Assembly: GCA_963849365.1 (NCBI GenBank)
Contig: CAWKHA010000001.1
Location: forward strand, 248,001 to 312,000
Direction of reading: 5' to 3'
DNA length: 64,000 nucleotides
Source of the DNA: CAVQCJ01 sp963849365
GTDB taxonomy: Bacteria > Actinomycetota > Actinomycetes > Prado026
In this document: positions 1 to 11,541 of the stretch, in pieces
Layout: each line of letters opens with the position of its first letter
Position numbering within the stretch: the stretch's first letter is position 1
Notes under the pieces: generated by a model
The model's input: only the letters and a program-made list of their open reading frames with translations
The model's database searches: none
Told to the model about the DNA's origin: nothing
Translations under genes and position numbers: made by a program

Positions 1-362
1 CCGGACACCACCTGCGGCGGCAGCCCGCGGACCGGCCGCCCGCGGCCGTCCAGCAGCCCGGTCTGACGGGCCAGCGCCTCGCCGTCCTTGACCACGCGCA
101 CGACGTACCGGTTGCCGCGCCGCAGCCCGCCGGGGGCGAGCACGGCGACCTCGCTGACCTGTCCGAACACCTCGGCGATCTCGCGGCGCAGGCGGCGGGC
201 GGCCGCCCCGGTGTCGAGCTCGGCCTCGACGACGATCCGGCCGCCGACGATGTGCAGGCCACCGGCGAACCGGAGCATGGCGGACACCTCGGCCTTGCGG
301 CAGCAGGGTTTGGTCACCGTCAGCCTGGACAGCTCGTCCTTGACCGCCGCCGTCATCGCCAT
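1..362 (-). CDS. whiA: WhiA sporulation/cell-division regulator, N-terminal part (truncated by window edge)
   Basis: About 120 N-terminal residues are visible; the C-terminal part lies beyond position 1. The start MAMTAAVKDE and the later segments TCCRKAEV-like (here KPCCRKAEV), LRFAGGLH and APGGLRRGNRYVVRV match actinobacterial WhiA, a DNA-binding protein with a degenerate LAGLIDADG-homing-endonuclease fold and a C-terminal helix-turn-helix (not visible). In Streptomyces it works with WhiB on sporulation septation genes; it is also found in non-sporulating actinobacteria and Firmicutes. ATG at 362 is chosen because the family starts MAMTAA; a second ATG at 356 forms an ATGA overlap with the yvcK stop. 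It is the last visible gene of uvrC-rapZ-yvcK-whiA, so it is probably translationally coupled to yvcK. Confidence 0.93.
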   Translation of the reverse strand, partial: MAMTAAVKDELSRLTVTKPCCRKAEVSAMLRFAGGLHIVGGRIVVEAELDTGAAARRLRREIAEVFGQVSEVAVLAPGGLRRGNRYVVRVVKDGEALARQTGLLDGRGRPVRGLPPQVVS

Positions 363-1372
363 GGGGGGATCCTGCCACGGCTCATCAGAGCCGAGTACGC
401 GGCGGCCAGCCGGGTGGGGTCGTGCCTGGCAGTGCCGTCCGACGCCGCGACCCGGGCCAGCACGAGATCGGCTCCGAAGGACGCGGCCACGGACGCGAGC
501 ACGACCGGGTCCGGCACGGCGGCCTCGTCGGCGAGCACCGCGTCCAGCTTCAGGTCGGGGGCGTGCGCGGCCAGGACCTCCAGGTACTGCTCGGGGGCGA
601 AGCCGGTGGTCTCACCGGGCTGCGCCGCGAGGTTGAGGTTGACCAGGACACGGGCGTCCGAGCCGACCAGGGCGTCGCGCAGCTCGGGGACGAGCAGGTG
701 CGGCAGCACGCTGGTGAACCACGAGCCGGGACCGAGCACCACCCAGTCGGCCGCGCGCACCGCCTCGATCGCCTCCGGACAGGCCGGCGGGTCCGGCGGG
801 ACCAGCTGCACACCGACGACCCGGCCACGGGCGGTGGCCACCTCGACCTGGCCGCGCACCATGCGCGGCTCGGACTCCCCGTCGTGCAGGACCTGCGCGG
901 CGATGTCCATCGGCATGGTGGCCATCGGCAGCACCCGGCCCCTGGCCCCGAGCAGCCGGCCGACGTGGTCCAGCCCCTCGACGGTGTCCCCGAGCAGCTG
1001 CCACAGCGCGACGATCAGCAGGTTGCCGACGGCGTGGCCCTGCAGTGCTCCGGTTCCGGAGAACCGGTGCTGGGACACCTCGCTCCACAGCCGGCCCCAC
1101 TCGTCGTCGCCGCACAGCGCCGTCAGCGCCATCCGCAGGTCGCCGGGGGGCAGGCAGCCGAACTCCTTCCGCAGCCGGCCGCTGGAGCCGCCGTCGTCCG
1201 CGACCGTGACCACCGCGGTCAGCTCCGGCGTCAGCTGCCGCAGCGCGGCCAGCGACGCGGCTAGGCCGTGCCCGCCACCGAGCGCCACCACCCGCGGGGG
1301 CCACGAGGTGCCCGGCGGTGCGGCGGGGTCGGGCGGTCCCGAAGACGGCGCCCGGCCAGCCGGCGGCACCAT
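353..1372 (-). CDS. yvcK: YvcK/CofD-like gluconeogenesis factor
   Basis: 339 residues, normal for the family. The CofD/YvcK nucleotide-sugar-binding fold starts near residue 30 with VVALGGGHGLAASL, followed by VTVADDGGSSGRLR and PGDLRMALTAL, all hallmarks of the YvcK/CuvA branch. Family members bind UDP-sugars and are needed for normal cell shape and carbon-source use in Bacillus and Mycobacterium. The first ~28 residues are a proline-rich tail and the start could be a little further in. The ATG lies 6 nt after the rapZ stop, and the stop overlaps the whiA start, as expected for the conserved rapZ-yvcK-whiA operon. The biochemical role in actinobacteria is inferred from homologues. Confidence 0.93.
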   Translation of the reverse strand: MVPPAGRAPSSGPPDPAAPPGTSWPPRVVALGGGHGLAASLAALRQLTPELTAVVTVADDGGSSGRLRKEFGCLPPGDLRMALTALCGDDEWGRLWSEVSQHRFSGTGALQGHAVGNLLIVALWQLLGDTVEGLDHVGRLLGARGRVLPMATMPMDIAAQVLHDGESEPRMVRGQVEVATARGRVVGVQLVPPDPPACPEAIEAVRAADWVVLGPGSWFTSVLPHLLVPELRDALVGSDARVLVNLNLAAQPGETTGFAPEQYLEVLAAHAPDLKLDAVLADEAAVPDPVVLASVAASFGADLVLARVAASDGTARHDPTRLAAAYSALMSRGRIPPWR

Positions 1373-1378
1373 CGGGCG

Positions 1379-2299
1379 CTACTCCCGGCCGAGGTCGCGG
1401 TGCACCACCTGGACCTCGACGTCGTCGGCGCGCAGCAGCCGGCCGAACGCCTCGGCCATGGCGACGCTGCGGTGCTTTCCCCCCGTGCAGCCGACCGCGA
1501 GCGTGAGGTAGCGCTTGCCCTCGCGCACGTAGCCGGGCAGGACCAGGCGCAGCACCTCGCCGAAGCGGTCGACCAGGGTGGCCGCCTCCGGCGACTCGAA
1601 CACGTACGCGGCGACGGCGGGGTCCAGGCCGGTCAGCGGGCGCAGCTCCGGCACCCAGTGCGGGTTCGGCAGGAACCGCACGTCGACCACCATGTCCGCG
1701 TCCACCGGCAGCCCGTACTTGAAGCCGAAGGAGAGCACGGTGGCCTGCAGCGCCGGGTTGTGATCGCCGGCGAACGCCTTCTCGATCTCGGCCCGCAGCT
1801 CGTGCACGTTCAGGTCGGAGGTGTCGATGACGAGGTCGGCCTCGCCGCGCAGCTCGTGCATGAGCTCGCGCTCGCGGGTGATGCCGTCCATGATCCGGCC
1901 GTCGCCCTGCAGCGGGTGCTTGCGGCGCACGCCCTCGAACCGGCGGACCAGGGCCTCGTCGCTCGCCTCCAGGAAGACCACGCGCGGGTCGACGGCGAAG
2001 GCTGCCAGCCGGGCCAGCGTCTCGTGCAGGTCGGCGAAGAACGAACGCCCCCGTACGTCGACGACGACGGCGATCCGCGGCACGGTGCCCTGGGTGTGGC
2101 CGGCGAGCTCGACCATCGAGCCGAGCAGCCCGGGCGGGAGGTTGTCGACGACGAACCAGCCGAGGTCCTCCAGGCAACGGGCGGCGGTGCTGCGGCCGGC
2201 CCCCGACATCCCGGTCAGGATCGTGAGCTCGGGGGCGACCGTCGGCGGCGCTGGACTGGCGGTCACCGCCGGCTCCCCTCCGTGGACGTCTCCCGTCAC
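1379..2299 (-). CDS. rapZ: RapZ-type P-loop nucleotide-binding protein
   Basis: 306 residues. A Walker A motif GMSGAGRS lies at residues 30-37, and the conserved C-terminal block CTGGKHRSV lies near residue 277, both diagnostic of RapZ (YvcJ). E. coli RapZ is an RNA-binding adaptor that directs RNase E to the small RNA GlmZ; the actinobacterial function is less clear, but the gene is a constant neighbour of yvcK and whiA. The GTG start at 2299 overlaps the uvrC stop in a GTGA arrangement, so translation is coupled to uvrC. The first ~25 residues are a low-complexity leader not seen in the E. coli protein. Confidence 0.94.
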   Translation of the reverse strand: MTGDVHGGEPAVTASPAPPTVAPELTILTGMSGAGRSTAARCLEDLGWFVVDNLPPGLLGSMVELAGHTQGTVPRIAVVVDVRGRSFFADLHETLARLAAFAVDPRVVFLEASDEALVRRFEGVRRKHPLQGDGRIMDGITRERELMHELRGEADLVIDTSDLNVHELRAEIEKAFAGDHNPALQATVLSFGFKYGLPVDADMVVDVRFLPNPHWVPELRPLTGLDPAVAAYVFESPEAATLVDRFGEVLRLVLPGYVREGKRYLTLAVGCTGGKHRSVAMAEAFGRLLRADDVEVQVVHRDLGRE

Positions 2300-4281
2300 G
2301 GAAGGATCTCACCGGTGCCGACGTTCACGGCCGGCTCCGGGACCGGCGCGTCGGCGAGCGCCTCGATGATGGCCTGCGCCGTCAGGCGGCCGATGCCCGG
2401 CACCTCGGCGAGCTCGTCCACGGTCGCTGCCCGCAGCCGCTTGAGCGAGCCGAACCGCTTGAGCAGGGCGGTGCGGCGGACCTCCCCCAGTCCCGGGACC
2501 CCGTCGAGCACCGAGTCGACCATGCGGCGCGAGCGACGCTGCCGGTGATAGGTGATCGCGAACCGGTGCGCCTCGTCGCGGACCCGCTGCAGGAGGTACA
2601 GACCCTCGCTCGTGCGCGGCAGGATCAGCGGCTCGGGCTGGCCGGGCAGCCAGACCTCCTCGAGCCGCTTGGCCAGGCCGGCGACGGCCACGTCGTCGAT
2701 GCCCAGCTCGTCGAGCGCGGCCTTCGCGGCGGCCACCTGGGGCGCGCCGCCGTCGACCACGAGGAGGTTCGGCGGGTACGAGAACTTGCGCGGGCGGCCG
2801 GTGTCCGGGTCGAGCCCGGGCGGACGCCCGGGCTCGTCGCCGTCGGCCATCTCCAGGTCGCTGGCCTGCGACCGCTCGTCCAGGTAGCGGCGGAAGCGGC
2901 GCGAGACCACCTCGTGGATGGACCGCACGTCGTCGGTCGCGCCGCCGGCGTCGTTGTTGCCCCGCACGGCGAACCGGCGGTACTCGGACCTGCGCGCGAC
3001 CCCGTCCTCGAACACCACCATCGAGGCGACGACCTCGGTGCCCTGCAGGTTCGACACGTCGAAGCACTCGATCCGCAGCGGGGCCTGGTCCAGGCCCAGA
3101 CCGTCCTGCAGCTCGGCCAGCGCCCGGCTCCTCGCGGTCAGGTCGCCGGCCCGCTTCGTCTTGTGCAGGACCAGGGACTGCTCGGCGTTGCGGGCCACGG
3201 TCTCCATCAGGGCGCGCTTGTCGCCGCGCCGCGGGACCCGCAGGTCCACCGGCCCGCCCCGGCGGGCGGCGAGCCACTCGGCCAGCGCGGGCACGTCGGC
3301 CGGCAGGTCAGGGACGAGGACCTCCCGGGGCACCGCGTCACCGCTCTCGCCGCCGTACAGCTGCAGCAGGAGCTGCTCGACCAGGTCGCCGGTGCCCAGC
3401 TCCTCGACCCGCTCGACGACGAAGCCGCGCTGGCCGCGGATCCGCCCGCCGCGCACGTGGAACACCTGGACCGCGGCCTCGAGCGGGTCCTCGGCGAGGG
3501 CGACGACGTCGGCGTCGGTCCCGTCCCCGAGCACGACGGCGTTCTTCTCCATGGCCCGGCGCAGCGCCCCGATGTCGTCGCGCAGCCGGGCCGCCCGCTC
3601 GTAGTCCTGCAGGTCGGACGCCGTCCGCATCTCGACCTCGAGCCGCCGGGTGAACCGTTCGGTCTGGCCGGACATGAAGGCGCAGAAGTCCTCGGCGATC
3701 CGCCGGTGCTCCTCGGCCGAGACCCGGCCGACGCAGGGCGCCGAGCACTTGCCGATGTACCCGAGGAGGCAGGGCCGCCCGACCTGGCCGGCACGCCGGA
3801 ACACTCCGTTGCTGCAGGTGCGCGCGGGAAACACGCGCAGCAGCAGGTCGACGGTCTCCCGGATCGCCCAGGCGTGCGAGTAGGGGCCGAAGTACCGCAC
3901 GCCCTTGCGCTTGGCCCCGCGCATCACCTGGACCCGCGGGTACGCCTCGTCCAGCGTGACCGCGAGGTACGGGTAGCTCTTGTCGTCGCGGTAACGGACG
4001 TTGAACCTCGGGTCGAACTCCTTGATCCAGGAGTACTCGAGCTGCAGCGCCTCGACCTCGGTGGCGACGACGGTCCAGTCCACCGAGGCGGCCGTGGCCA
4101 CCATCGTCTGCGTGCGCGGGTGCAGGCCGGCCTGGTCCTGGAAGTACGAACCGAGCCGCTGGCGCAGGCTCTTCGCCTTCCCGACGTAGATCACCCGGCC
4201 GTGCTGGTCGCGGAAGCGGTAGACCCCGGGCGCGTCCGGCACCGACCCCGGTGCGGGGCGGTACGTCGAGGGGTCGGCCAC
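2296..4281 (-). CDS. uvrC: UvrC, excinuclease ABC subunit C
   Basis: 661 residues, normal length. The protein makes the 3' and 5' incisions in nucleotide excision repair. Domains in order: GIY-YIG nuclease (PGVYRFRD...VIYVGKAKSLRQRL, residues ~16-42), a four-cysteine cluster near residue 165 (CSNG...CLLG...CSAPC), a UVR motif binding UvrB, an RNase-H-like endonuclease core (IECFDVSNLQG), and a C-terminal double helix-hairpin-helix (GVPGLGEVRR...EVPGIGRLTAQAI). The reading frame is open far upstream, but GTG at 4281 is chosen because the family starts just before DPSTYRPAPGSVP and because a -10-like TAGGGT sits 7 nt upstream. It heads the uvrC-rapZ-yvcK-whiA operon. Confidence 0.95.
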   Translation of the reverse strand: MADPSTYRPAPGSVPDAPGVYRFRDQHGRVIYVGKAKSLRQRLGSYFQDQAGLHPRTQTMVATAASVDWTVVATEVEALQLEYSWIKEFDPRFNVRYRDDKSYPYLAVTLDEAYPRVQVMRGAKRKGVRYFGPYSHAWAIRETVDLLLRVFPARTCSNGVFRRAGQVGRPCLLGYIGKCSAPCVGRVSAEEHRRIAEDFCAFMSGQTERFTRRLEVEMRTASDLQDYERAARLRDDIGALRRAMEKNAVVLGDGTDADVVALAEDPLEAAVQVFHVRGGRIRGQRGFVVERVEELGTGDLVEQLLLQLYGGESGDAVPREVLVPDLPADVPALAEWLAARRGGPVDLRVPRRGDKRALMETVARNAEQSLVLHKTKRAGDLTARSRALAELQDGLGLDQAPLRIECFDVSNLQGTEVVASMVVFEDGVARRSEYRRFAVRGNNDAGGATDDVRSIHEVVSRRFRRYLDERSQASDLEMADGDEPGRPPGLDPDTGRPRKFSYPPNLLVVDGGAPQVAAAKAALDELGIDDVAVAGLAKRLEEVWLPGQPEPLILPRTSEGLYLLQRVRDEAHRFAITYHRQRRSRRMVDSVLDGVPGLGEVRRTALLKRFGSLKRLRAATVDELAEVPGIGRLTAQAIIEALADAPVPEPAVNVGTGEILP

Positions 4282-4288
4282 GGCGTCC

Positions 4289-4294
4289 ACCCTA
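4289..4294 (-). promoter_or_regulatory. -10 element for a leaderless uvrC transcript
   Basis: On the minus strand TAGGGT occurs with 7 nt between its last base and the GTG start of uvrC. In actinobacteria the -10 consensus is TANNNT and transcription starts 6-8 nt after it, which would put +1 on the start codon and make the mRNA leaderless. No Shine-Dalgarno is visible for this start, which fits. No convincing -35 was found. Confidence 0.5.
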
Positions 4295-4322
4295 GGACGG
4301 CGCCCCGACCGGCCCGGACCGG

Positions 4323-4736
4323 TCAGGGCGTGACGACGACCTCGGACCCCTGCAGCTGGGACGGCAGCACGGTCAGGCCTTGCGTCGCCGGGCCGTTGAC
4401 GACCGAGCCGTCGCTCACCTTGAACCGGCTCCCGTGGCAGGGGCAGGTGATCAGGCCGCCGGCGATGCCGTCGACCGAGCAGCCCTGGTGCGGGCAGACC
4501 GAGCTGTACGCCTTGAACTCCCCCGACGTCGGCTGCACGACGACGACACCGGTCGCCGTCTCGATCACGCCGCCGCCGACCGGGACGTCGGAGGTCTTCA
4601 CCTTCGTCTGCGTGGACGTGGTGGACGAGGGGCGCGAAGAGCAGGAGGCCAGGACGGGGACGGCGACGACCGCGAGGCCCGCGGCCGCGGCGCCGCCCAG
4701 CACGGTGCGTCGGTCGACCGGGCGCGGCGAGGTCAT
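4323..4736 (-). CDS. Rieske [2Fe-2S] lipoprotein with Tat-like signal
   Basis: 137 residues. The N-terminus carries a twin-arginine stretch (PVDRRTVLGGAAAAGLA) ending in a lipobox LASC, so the protein is probably exported folded by Tat and lipidated. A serine/threonine linker follows, then a Rieske domain with both cluster motifs: CPHQGC near residue 95 and CPCHGS near residue 114 (two Cys, two His). Ferredoxin-like electron transfer at the outer membrane face is inferred; the partner is unknown. ATG at 4736 is preferred to one 81 nt upstream because AGGAG lies 7 nt before it and the Tat signal starts there. A -10-like TAGGCT at 4772-4777 would give a short leader. Similar genes often sit between uvrC and uvrA in actinobacteria. 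Confidence 0.88.
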   Translation of the reverse strand: MTSPRPVDRRTVLGGAAAAGLAVVAVPVLASCSSRPSSTTSTQTKVKTSDVPVGGGVIETATGVVVVQPTSGEFKAYSSVCPHQGCSVDGIAGGLITCPCHGSRFKVSDGSVVNGPATQGLTVLPSQLQGSEVVVTP

Positions 4737-4771
4737 GCTGCTCCTCGGGGTTCGGTGCGGCACGGACCGGA

Positions 4772-4777
4772 AGCCTA
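4772..4777 (-). promoter_or_regulatory. -10 candidate for the Rieske gene
   Basis: TAGGCT on the minus strand lies 35 nt upstream of the ATG at 4736, leaving a leader of about 28 nt that contains the GAGGAG ribosome-binding site. Assignment rests on the hexamer and spacing only. Confidence 0.35.
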
Positions 4778-4838
4778 GGGCGCCGGCGGTCACGGCCCGC
4801 TGAGAGACCGCTGGCAACCGGCTGAGCGGGCAGTACAG

Positions 4839-7799
<2,961 letters not shown>

Positions 7800-8012
7800 G
7801 GGTGGGTTCCTCGGGGTCGGGGGCAGCTCGGAGGCTTCGGTGCAGAATGCGGCGCCAGGCTAACCGGGGCGTCCGACACATTCTTCCCGGGCTCCGGCCG
7901 GTTCGCGACCGGCGTAGCGTCGGCCGGGGAGCGGCGCGCCCGCCGGCGGGTGAGTACGGTCGGCCCTGAGGCCACCGGCGCGGCGGCCGGACCGACCGGA
8001 CAGGAGCGGGCG
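7800..8012. promoter_or_regulatory. Divergent intergenic region between uvrA and the metallo-hydrolase gene
   Basis: 213 bp separate two divergent starts. On the minus strand TAGCCT at 7857-7862 could be the uvrA -10, leaving a leader of about 50 nt with its ribosome-binding site. On the plus strand TACGGT at 7955-7960 could serve the downstream hydrolase, whose CAGGAG ribosome-binding site is just before 8013. No convincing -35 hexamers, inverted repeats or LexA boxes were found. Confidence 0.35.
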
Positions 8013-8666
8013 ATGGCGTACACCGGGAAGGTGCGGCCCGGCGGTCCCGCCGAGGTGCGGGAGCTCCCCCAGCTGATCGTGTCCAAGATCAGCGTGGGGT
8101 CGATGGACAACGAGGCGTACCTGCTGCGCTGCCGCTCGACCGGAGAGCAGGTGCTCGTCGACGCGGCGGCCGAGCCTGACCGCCTGCTCGACCTCGTCGG
8201 CCCGGACGGGCTGGTCGGCGTGGTGACCACCCACCGCCACCCGGACCACTGGCAGGCGCTGGCGGACGTGGTCAAGGCGACCGGCGCCCGCACCTTCGCG
8301 CACCCCCTCGACGCGCCGGCGATCCCGGTCGAGACCGACGTGTTCCTCGAGGACGGCGACCGGCTGCGCTTCGGCGCTGTCGAGCTGTCCGCCGTCCACC
8401 TGAGCGGGCACACGCCGGGCAGCATCGCCCTCGTGTACGACGACCCCGACGGGTTCCCGCACCTGTTCACCGGCGACTGCCTGTTCCCGGGCGGGGTGGG
8501 CCGCACGACCAGCCCGGAGGACTTCCGGTCCCTGTTCACGGGGGTGCGCGAGAAGCTGTTCGGGAGGCTGCCGGACGAGACTTGGGTGTACCCGGGCCAC
8601 GGCGACGACACGACCCTGGGGGCCGAGCGCCCGCACCTGGACGAGTGGGCCGAGAGAGGCTGGTGA
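8013..8666 (+). CDS. Metallo-beta-lactamase-fold hydrolase (glyoxalase II-like)
   Basis: 217 residues. The MBL metal-binding signature HRHPDH occurs near residue 76, followed by the later conserved elements SGHTPGSIAL, TGDCLF and YPGHGDD, which supply the remaining His/Asp ligands. The small size and motifs match the hydroxyacylglutathione-hydrolase-like group common in actinobacteria, where the real substrate is unknown (glutathione is absent; mycothiol esters are a possible substrate, by inference). ATG at 8013 is chosen because CAGGAG precedes it by about 8 nt and the family begins there. The stop overlaps the next start in a GTGA junction, so the two genes are co-translated. Divergent from uvrA, a common arrangement. 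Confidence 0.9.
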   Translation: MAYTGKVRPGGPAEVRELPQLIVSKISVGSMDNEAYLLRCRSTGEQVLVDAAAEPDRLLDLVGPDGLVGVVTTHRHPDHWQALADVVKATGARTFAHPLDAPAIPVETDVFLEDGDRLRFGAVELSAVHLSGHTPGSIALVYDDPDGFPHLFTGDCLFPGGVGRTTSPEDFRSLFTGVREKLFGRLPDETWVYPGHGDDTTLGAERPHLDEWAERGW

Positions 8667-9052
8667 GCACGATGGGGCGACCGGTGCACTTCGAGATCCA
8701 CGGCACCGACCCGGAGGCCCTCGTCGGCTTCTACGAGAGCGTGTTCGGCTGGACCGTCACCCGGTGGGGCGACCAGGCGTACTGGCTGGCCGACACCGGT
8801 GAAGGGCCCGGGATCAACGGGGCCCTGCTCCCCCGGCAGGGGCCGAGGCCGCAGGCCGGCGCTCCGGTCAACGGCTTCGTCGTGACCGTGGACGTGCCGG
8901 ACCTGGACATCGCCCTGCGCGCCGCGCTCGACGGTGGGGCCACCGAGGCCCTGCCGCGGATGACGGTCCCCGGCATCGGCTGGGTCGCCTACGTCCACGA
9001 CCCCGACGGCAACATCCTGGGCATGCTGCAGGCCGACGAGTCGGCGGCCTGA
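8663..9052 (+). CDS. VOC-superfamily (glyoxalase/bleomycin-resistance fold) protein
   Basis: 129 residues with two beta-alpha-beta-beta-beta half-modules: HFEIHGTDPEALVGFYESVFGW style N-terminal repeat and FVVTVDVPDLDIALRAALDGGAT / VAYVHDPDGNILGM second repeat. This is typical of the vicinal-oxygen-chelate family. His8-region, Glu and the second-module His/Asp residues could bind metal, but I cannot identify the substrate. The GTG start at 8663 overlaps the upstream hydrolase stop; an in-frame ATG at 8672 is an alternative. Pairing with a glyoxalase-II-like gene suggests handling of a reactive small molecule, but this is inference. Confidence 0.85.
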   Translation: MSTMGRPVHFEIHGTDPEALVGFYESVFGWTVTRWGDQAYWLADTGEGPGINGALLPRQGPRPQAGAPVNGFVVTVDVPDLDIALRAALDGGATEALPRMTVPGIGWVAYVHDPDGNILGMLQADESAA

Positions 9053-9061
9053 CCCGACGGC

Positions 9062-9427
9062 TCAGCGCAGCTCGGGGGCGACCCAGCCGTCCGGGCGTTC
9101 CTTCCGGGTGAGCCGTTCGACCACGCAGTCGTACGACTCCTCCAGCAGCGCCTCCAGGTCTTCGTCGCCCACCGAACCGTCCAGCCGGACCAGGTTCCAC
9201 GGCTTGCTGCCCAGGTACGGAGCGGGGCCGATCGACCCGGGATGGCGCTGCCGCCAGGCCTGCACGTCCTCGGGACGGCAGCGCAGCGACACGGCCGTGC
9301 CACCCTCGGCGCCCAGGAACGCGAAGATCCGCGACCCCACCTTCACCACGGTGTCGTCCTGCCACGGCTCGTCGGCCCACGCGCCCGGCTTCGCCAGCGC
9401 GAGCGCCATCAGCTGGTCCCGGTTCAC
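9062..9427 (-). CDS. MmcQ/YjbR family protein (CyaY-like DNA-binding fold)
   Basis: 121 residues. The pattern MALALAKPGAWADEPW, KVGSRIFAFL, SLRCRPED, YLGSKPWNLVRLDG and a C-terminal DLEALLEESYDCVVERL matches the YjbR/MmcQ family, proposed to bind DNA. No enzymatic role is established. GTG at 9427 overlaps the uvrB stop (GTGA), so it is translationally coupled to uvrB. It converges with the VOC gene with only 9 bp between stops and no obvious terminator hairpin there. Confidence 0.85.
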   Translation of the reverse strand: MNRDQLMALALAKPGAWADEPWQDDTVVKVGSRIFAFLGAEGGTAVSLRCRPEDVQAWRQRHPGSIGPAPYLGSKPWNLVRLDGSVGDEDLEALLEESYDCVVERLTRKERPDGWVAPELR

Positions 9428-11535
9428 CGCACGCCGGCGGCGTCCATGCCGCGCAGCTCCTTCTTGAGCTCGCCGATCTCGTCGCGCAGCCTCGCCGCGA
9501 GCTCGAACTTCAGCTCGGCGGCCGCGGCGTGCATCTGGTCGCTGAGCTGCTGGATCAGGTCGGCGAGCGCCGTGCGCGGCATCCCCGCGAGGTCGGCGGC
9601 GTGCCGCCCCACCCCCTCGGCCCGCGAGCCCAGCCCGGGGATCGGCGCCTTGCCGCGGCTCTGCTGGCGGCCGCCGCCGCCGAGCAGCTGCTCGGTGTCG
9701 GCGTCCTCGCGCGCGATCAGCTCGGTGATGTCGGTGATCCGCTTGCGCAGCGGCTGCGGGTCGAGCCCGCGCTCGGTGTTGTACGCGACCTGCTTGGCAC
9801 GGCGCCGGTTCGTCTCCTCGATCGCGTGCTGCATCGACGGCGTCACCGTGTCCGCGTACATGTGCACCTGGCCGGACACGTTGCGGGCGGCCCGGCCGAT
9901 CGTCTGGATGAGCGACGTCGACGAGCGCAGGAAGCCCTCCTTGTCTGCGTCCAGGATGGAGACGAGCGACACCTCGGGGAGGTCGAGCCCCTCGCGGAGC
10001 AGGTTGATGCCGACCAGGACGTCGAACTCCCCGCTGCGCAGCTCGCGCAGCAGCTCGACCCGGCGCAGGGTGTCGACCTCGGAGTGCAGGTATCGCACCC
10101 GGATGCCCAGCTCGAGCAGGTAGTCGGTGAGGTCCTCGGACATCTTCTTGGTCAGCGTCGTGACCAGGACGCGCTCGTTGCGCTCGGCCCGCTCGCGGAT
10201 CTCGTGCACGAGGTCGTCGATCTGGCCCTTGGTGGGCTTCACGACCACCTCGGGGTCCACCAGGCCGGTCGGCCGGATGATCTGCTCGACGACGCCCTGG
10301 CCGCGGCCGAGCTCGTACGGTCCCGGCGTGGCCGACAGGTAGACGGTCTGGCCGATCCGCTCGACGAACTCCTCCCAGCGCAGCGGCCGGTTGTCGATCG
10401 CGCTCGGGAGCCGGAAGCCGTGCTCGACCAGCACCCGCTTGCGCGACATGTCGCCCTCGTACATGGCCCCGATCTGCGGCACGGTCACGTGCGACTCGTC
10501 GATGACCAGCAGGAAGTCCTCGGGGAAGTAGTCGAGCAGGGTGTTCGGGGCGCTGCCCGGCGCACGGCCGTCGATGTGCCGGCTGTAGTTCTCGATGCCC
10601 GAGCAGGAGCCGACCTGGCGCATCATCTCCAGGTCGTACGCCGTGCGCATGCGCAGTCTCTGGGCCTCCAGGAGATGACCCTGCCGCTCCAGCTCGGCGA
10701 GCCGGTCGGCCAGCTCGAGCTCGATGCCGGCGATGGCGCGCTCCATGCGCTCGGGCCCGGCGACGTAGTGGGAGGCCGGGAAGACGTACAGCGACTCGTC
10801 CTCGGTGACCACCTCGCCGGTGAGCGGGTGCAGCGTCATCAGCCGTTCGATCTCGTCGCCGAACATCTCGATCCGGACCGCGAGCTCCTCGTACACCGGG
10901 AAGATCTCGATCGTGTCGCCGCGCACGCGGAACGTGCCGCGGGTGAAGGCGAGGTCGTTGCGGGTGTACTGGATGTCGACGAACCGGCGCAGCAGCTGGT
11001 CGCGCTCGTGGGTGTCGCCGACCTTCAGCGGGACCATCCGGTCGACGTACTCCTGCGGCGTCCCCAGGCCGTAGATGCACGAGACCGAGGCGACGACGAC
11101 GACGTCGCGCCGGGTCAGCAGGCTGTTGGTCGCCGAGTGCCGAAGGCGCTCCACCTCGTCGTTGATCGACGAGTCCTTCTCGATGTAGGTGTCCGTCTGC
11201 GGGATGTACGCCTCGGGCTGGTAGTAGTCGTAGTAGCTGACGAAGTACTCGACGGCGTTCTCGGGCAGGAGCTCCCGGAACTCGGTGGCCAGCTGGGCGG
11301 CGAGGGTCTTGTTCGGGGCGATGACGAGGGTGGGGCGCTGGAGCCGTTCGACCAGCCAGGCGGTGGTGGCGGACTTGCCGGTGCCGGTCGCCCCCAGCAG
11401 CACGATGTCGGGCTCGTCGGCCCGGATGCGCCGCTCGAGCTCGTCGATCGCCTGCGGCTGGTCCCCGGACGGGGAGAAGTCGCTGATGACGCGGAACGGG
11501 GAGACCCGCCGCTCCAGATCGGTGACCGGGCGCAT
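9424..11535 (-). CDS. uvrB: UvrB, excinuclease ABC subunit B
   Basis: 703 residues. DNA-loading helicase-like subunit that verifies damage and recruits UvrC. Walker A GATGTGKS (near residue 49), the damage-wrapping beta-hairpin region (YFVSYYDYYQPEAYIP near 90-110), the DEAD-box variant DESH near residue 335, helicase motifs SATPGPYE and QTIGRAARN, and a C-terminal UVR coiled coil (DQMHAAAAELKFELAARLRDEI, written here in part) are all in order. ATG at 11535 is the conserved start. A TACGGT hexamer ends 6 nt upstream, suggesting a leaderless transcript. No SOS box was seen upstream. Confidence 0.97.
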   Translation of the reverse strand: MRPVTDLERRVSPFRVISDFSPSGDQPQAIDELERRIRADEPDIVLLGATGTGKSATTAWLVERLQRPTLVIAPNKTLAAQLATEFRELLPENAVEYFVSYYDYYQPEAYIPQTDTYIEKDSSINDEVERLRHSATNSLLTRRDVVVVASVSCIYGLGTPQEYVDRMVPLKVGDTHERDQLLRRFVDIQYTRNDLAFTRGTFRVRGDTIEIFPVYEELAVRIEMFGDEIERLMTLHPLTGEVVTEDESLYVFPASHYVAGPERMERAIAGIELELADRLAELERQGHLLEAQRLRMRTAYDLEMMRQVGSCSGIENYSRHIDGRAPGSAPNTLLDYFPEDFLLVIDESHVTVPQIGAMYEGDMSRKRVLVEHGFRLPSAIDNRPLRWEEFVERIGQTVYLSATPGPYELGRGQGVVEQIIRPTGLVDPEVVVKPTKGQIDDLVHEIRERAERNERVLVTTLTKKMSEDLTDYLLELGIRVRYLHSEVDTLRRVELLRELRSGEFDVLVGINLLREGLDLPEVSLVSILDADKEGFLRSSTSLIQTIGRAARNVSGQVHMYADTVTPSMQHAIEETNRRRAKQVAYNTERGLDPQPLRKRITDITELIAREDADTEQLLGGGGRQQSRGKAPIPGLGSRAEGVGRHAADLAGMPRTALADLIQQLSDQMHAAAAELKFELAARLRDEIGELKKELRGMDAAGVR

Positions 11536-11541
11536 ACGCCT

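Noticed and set aside
7800..8012. LexA/SOS box upstream of uvrA (and of uvrB at 11536-11700)
   Set aside because: No GAAC-N4-GTTC-like palindrome was found in either gap.
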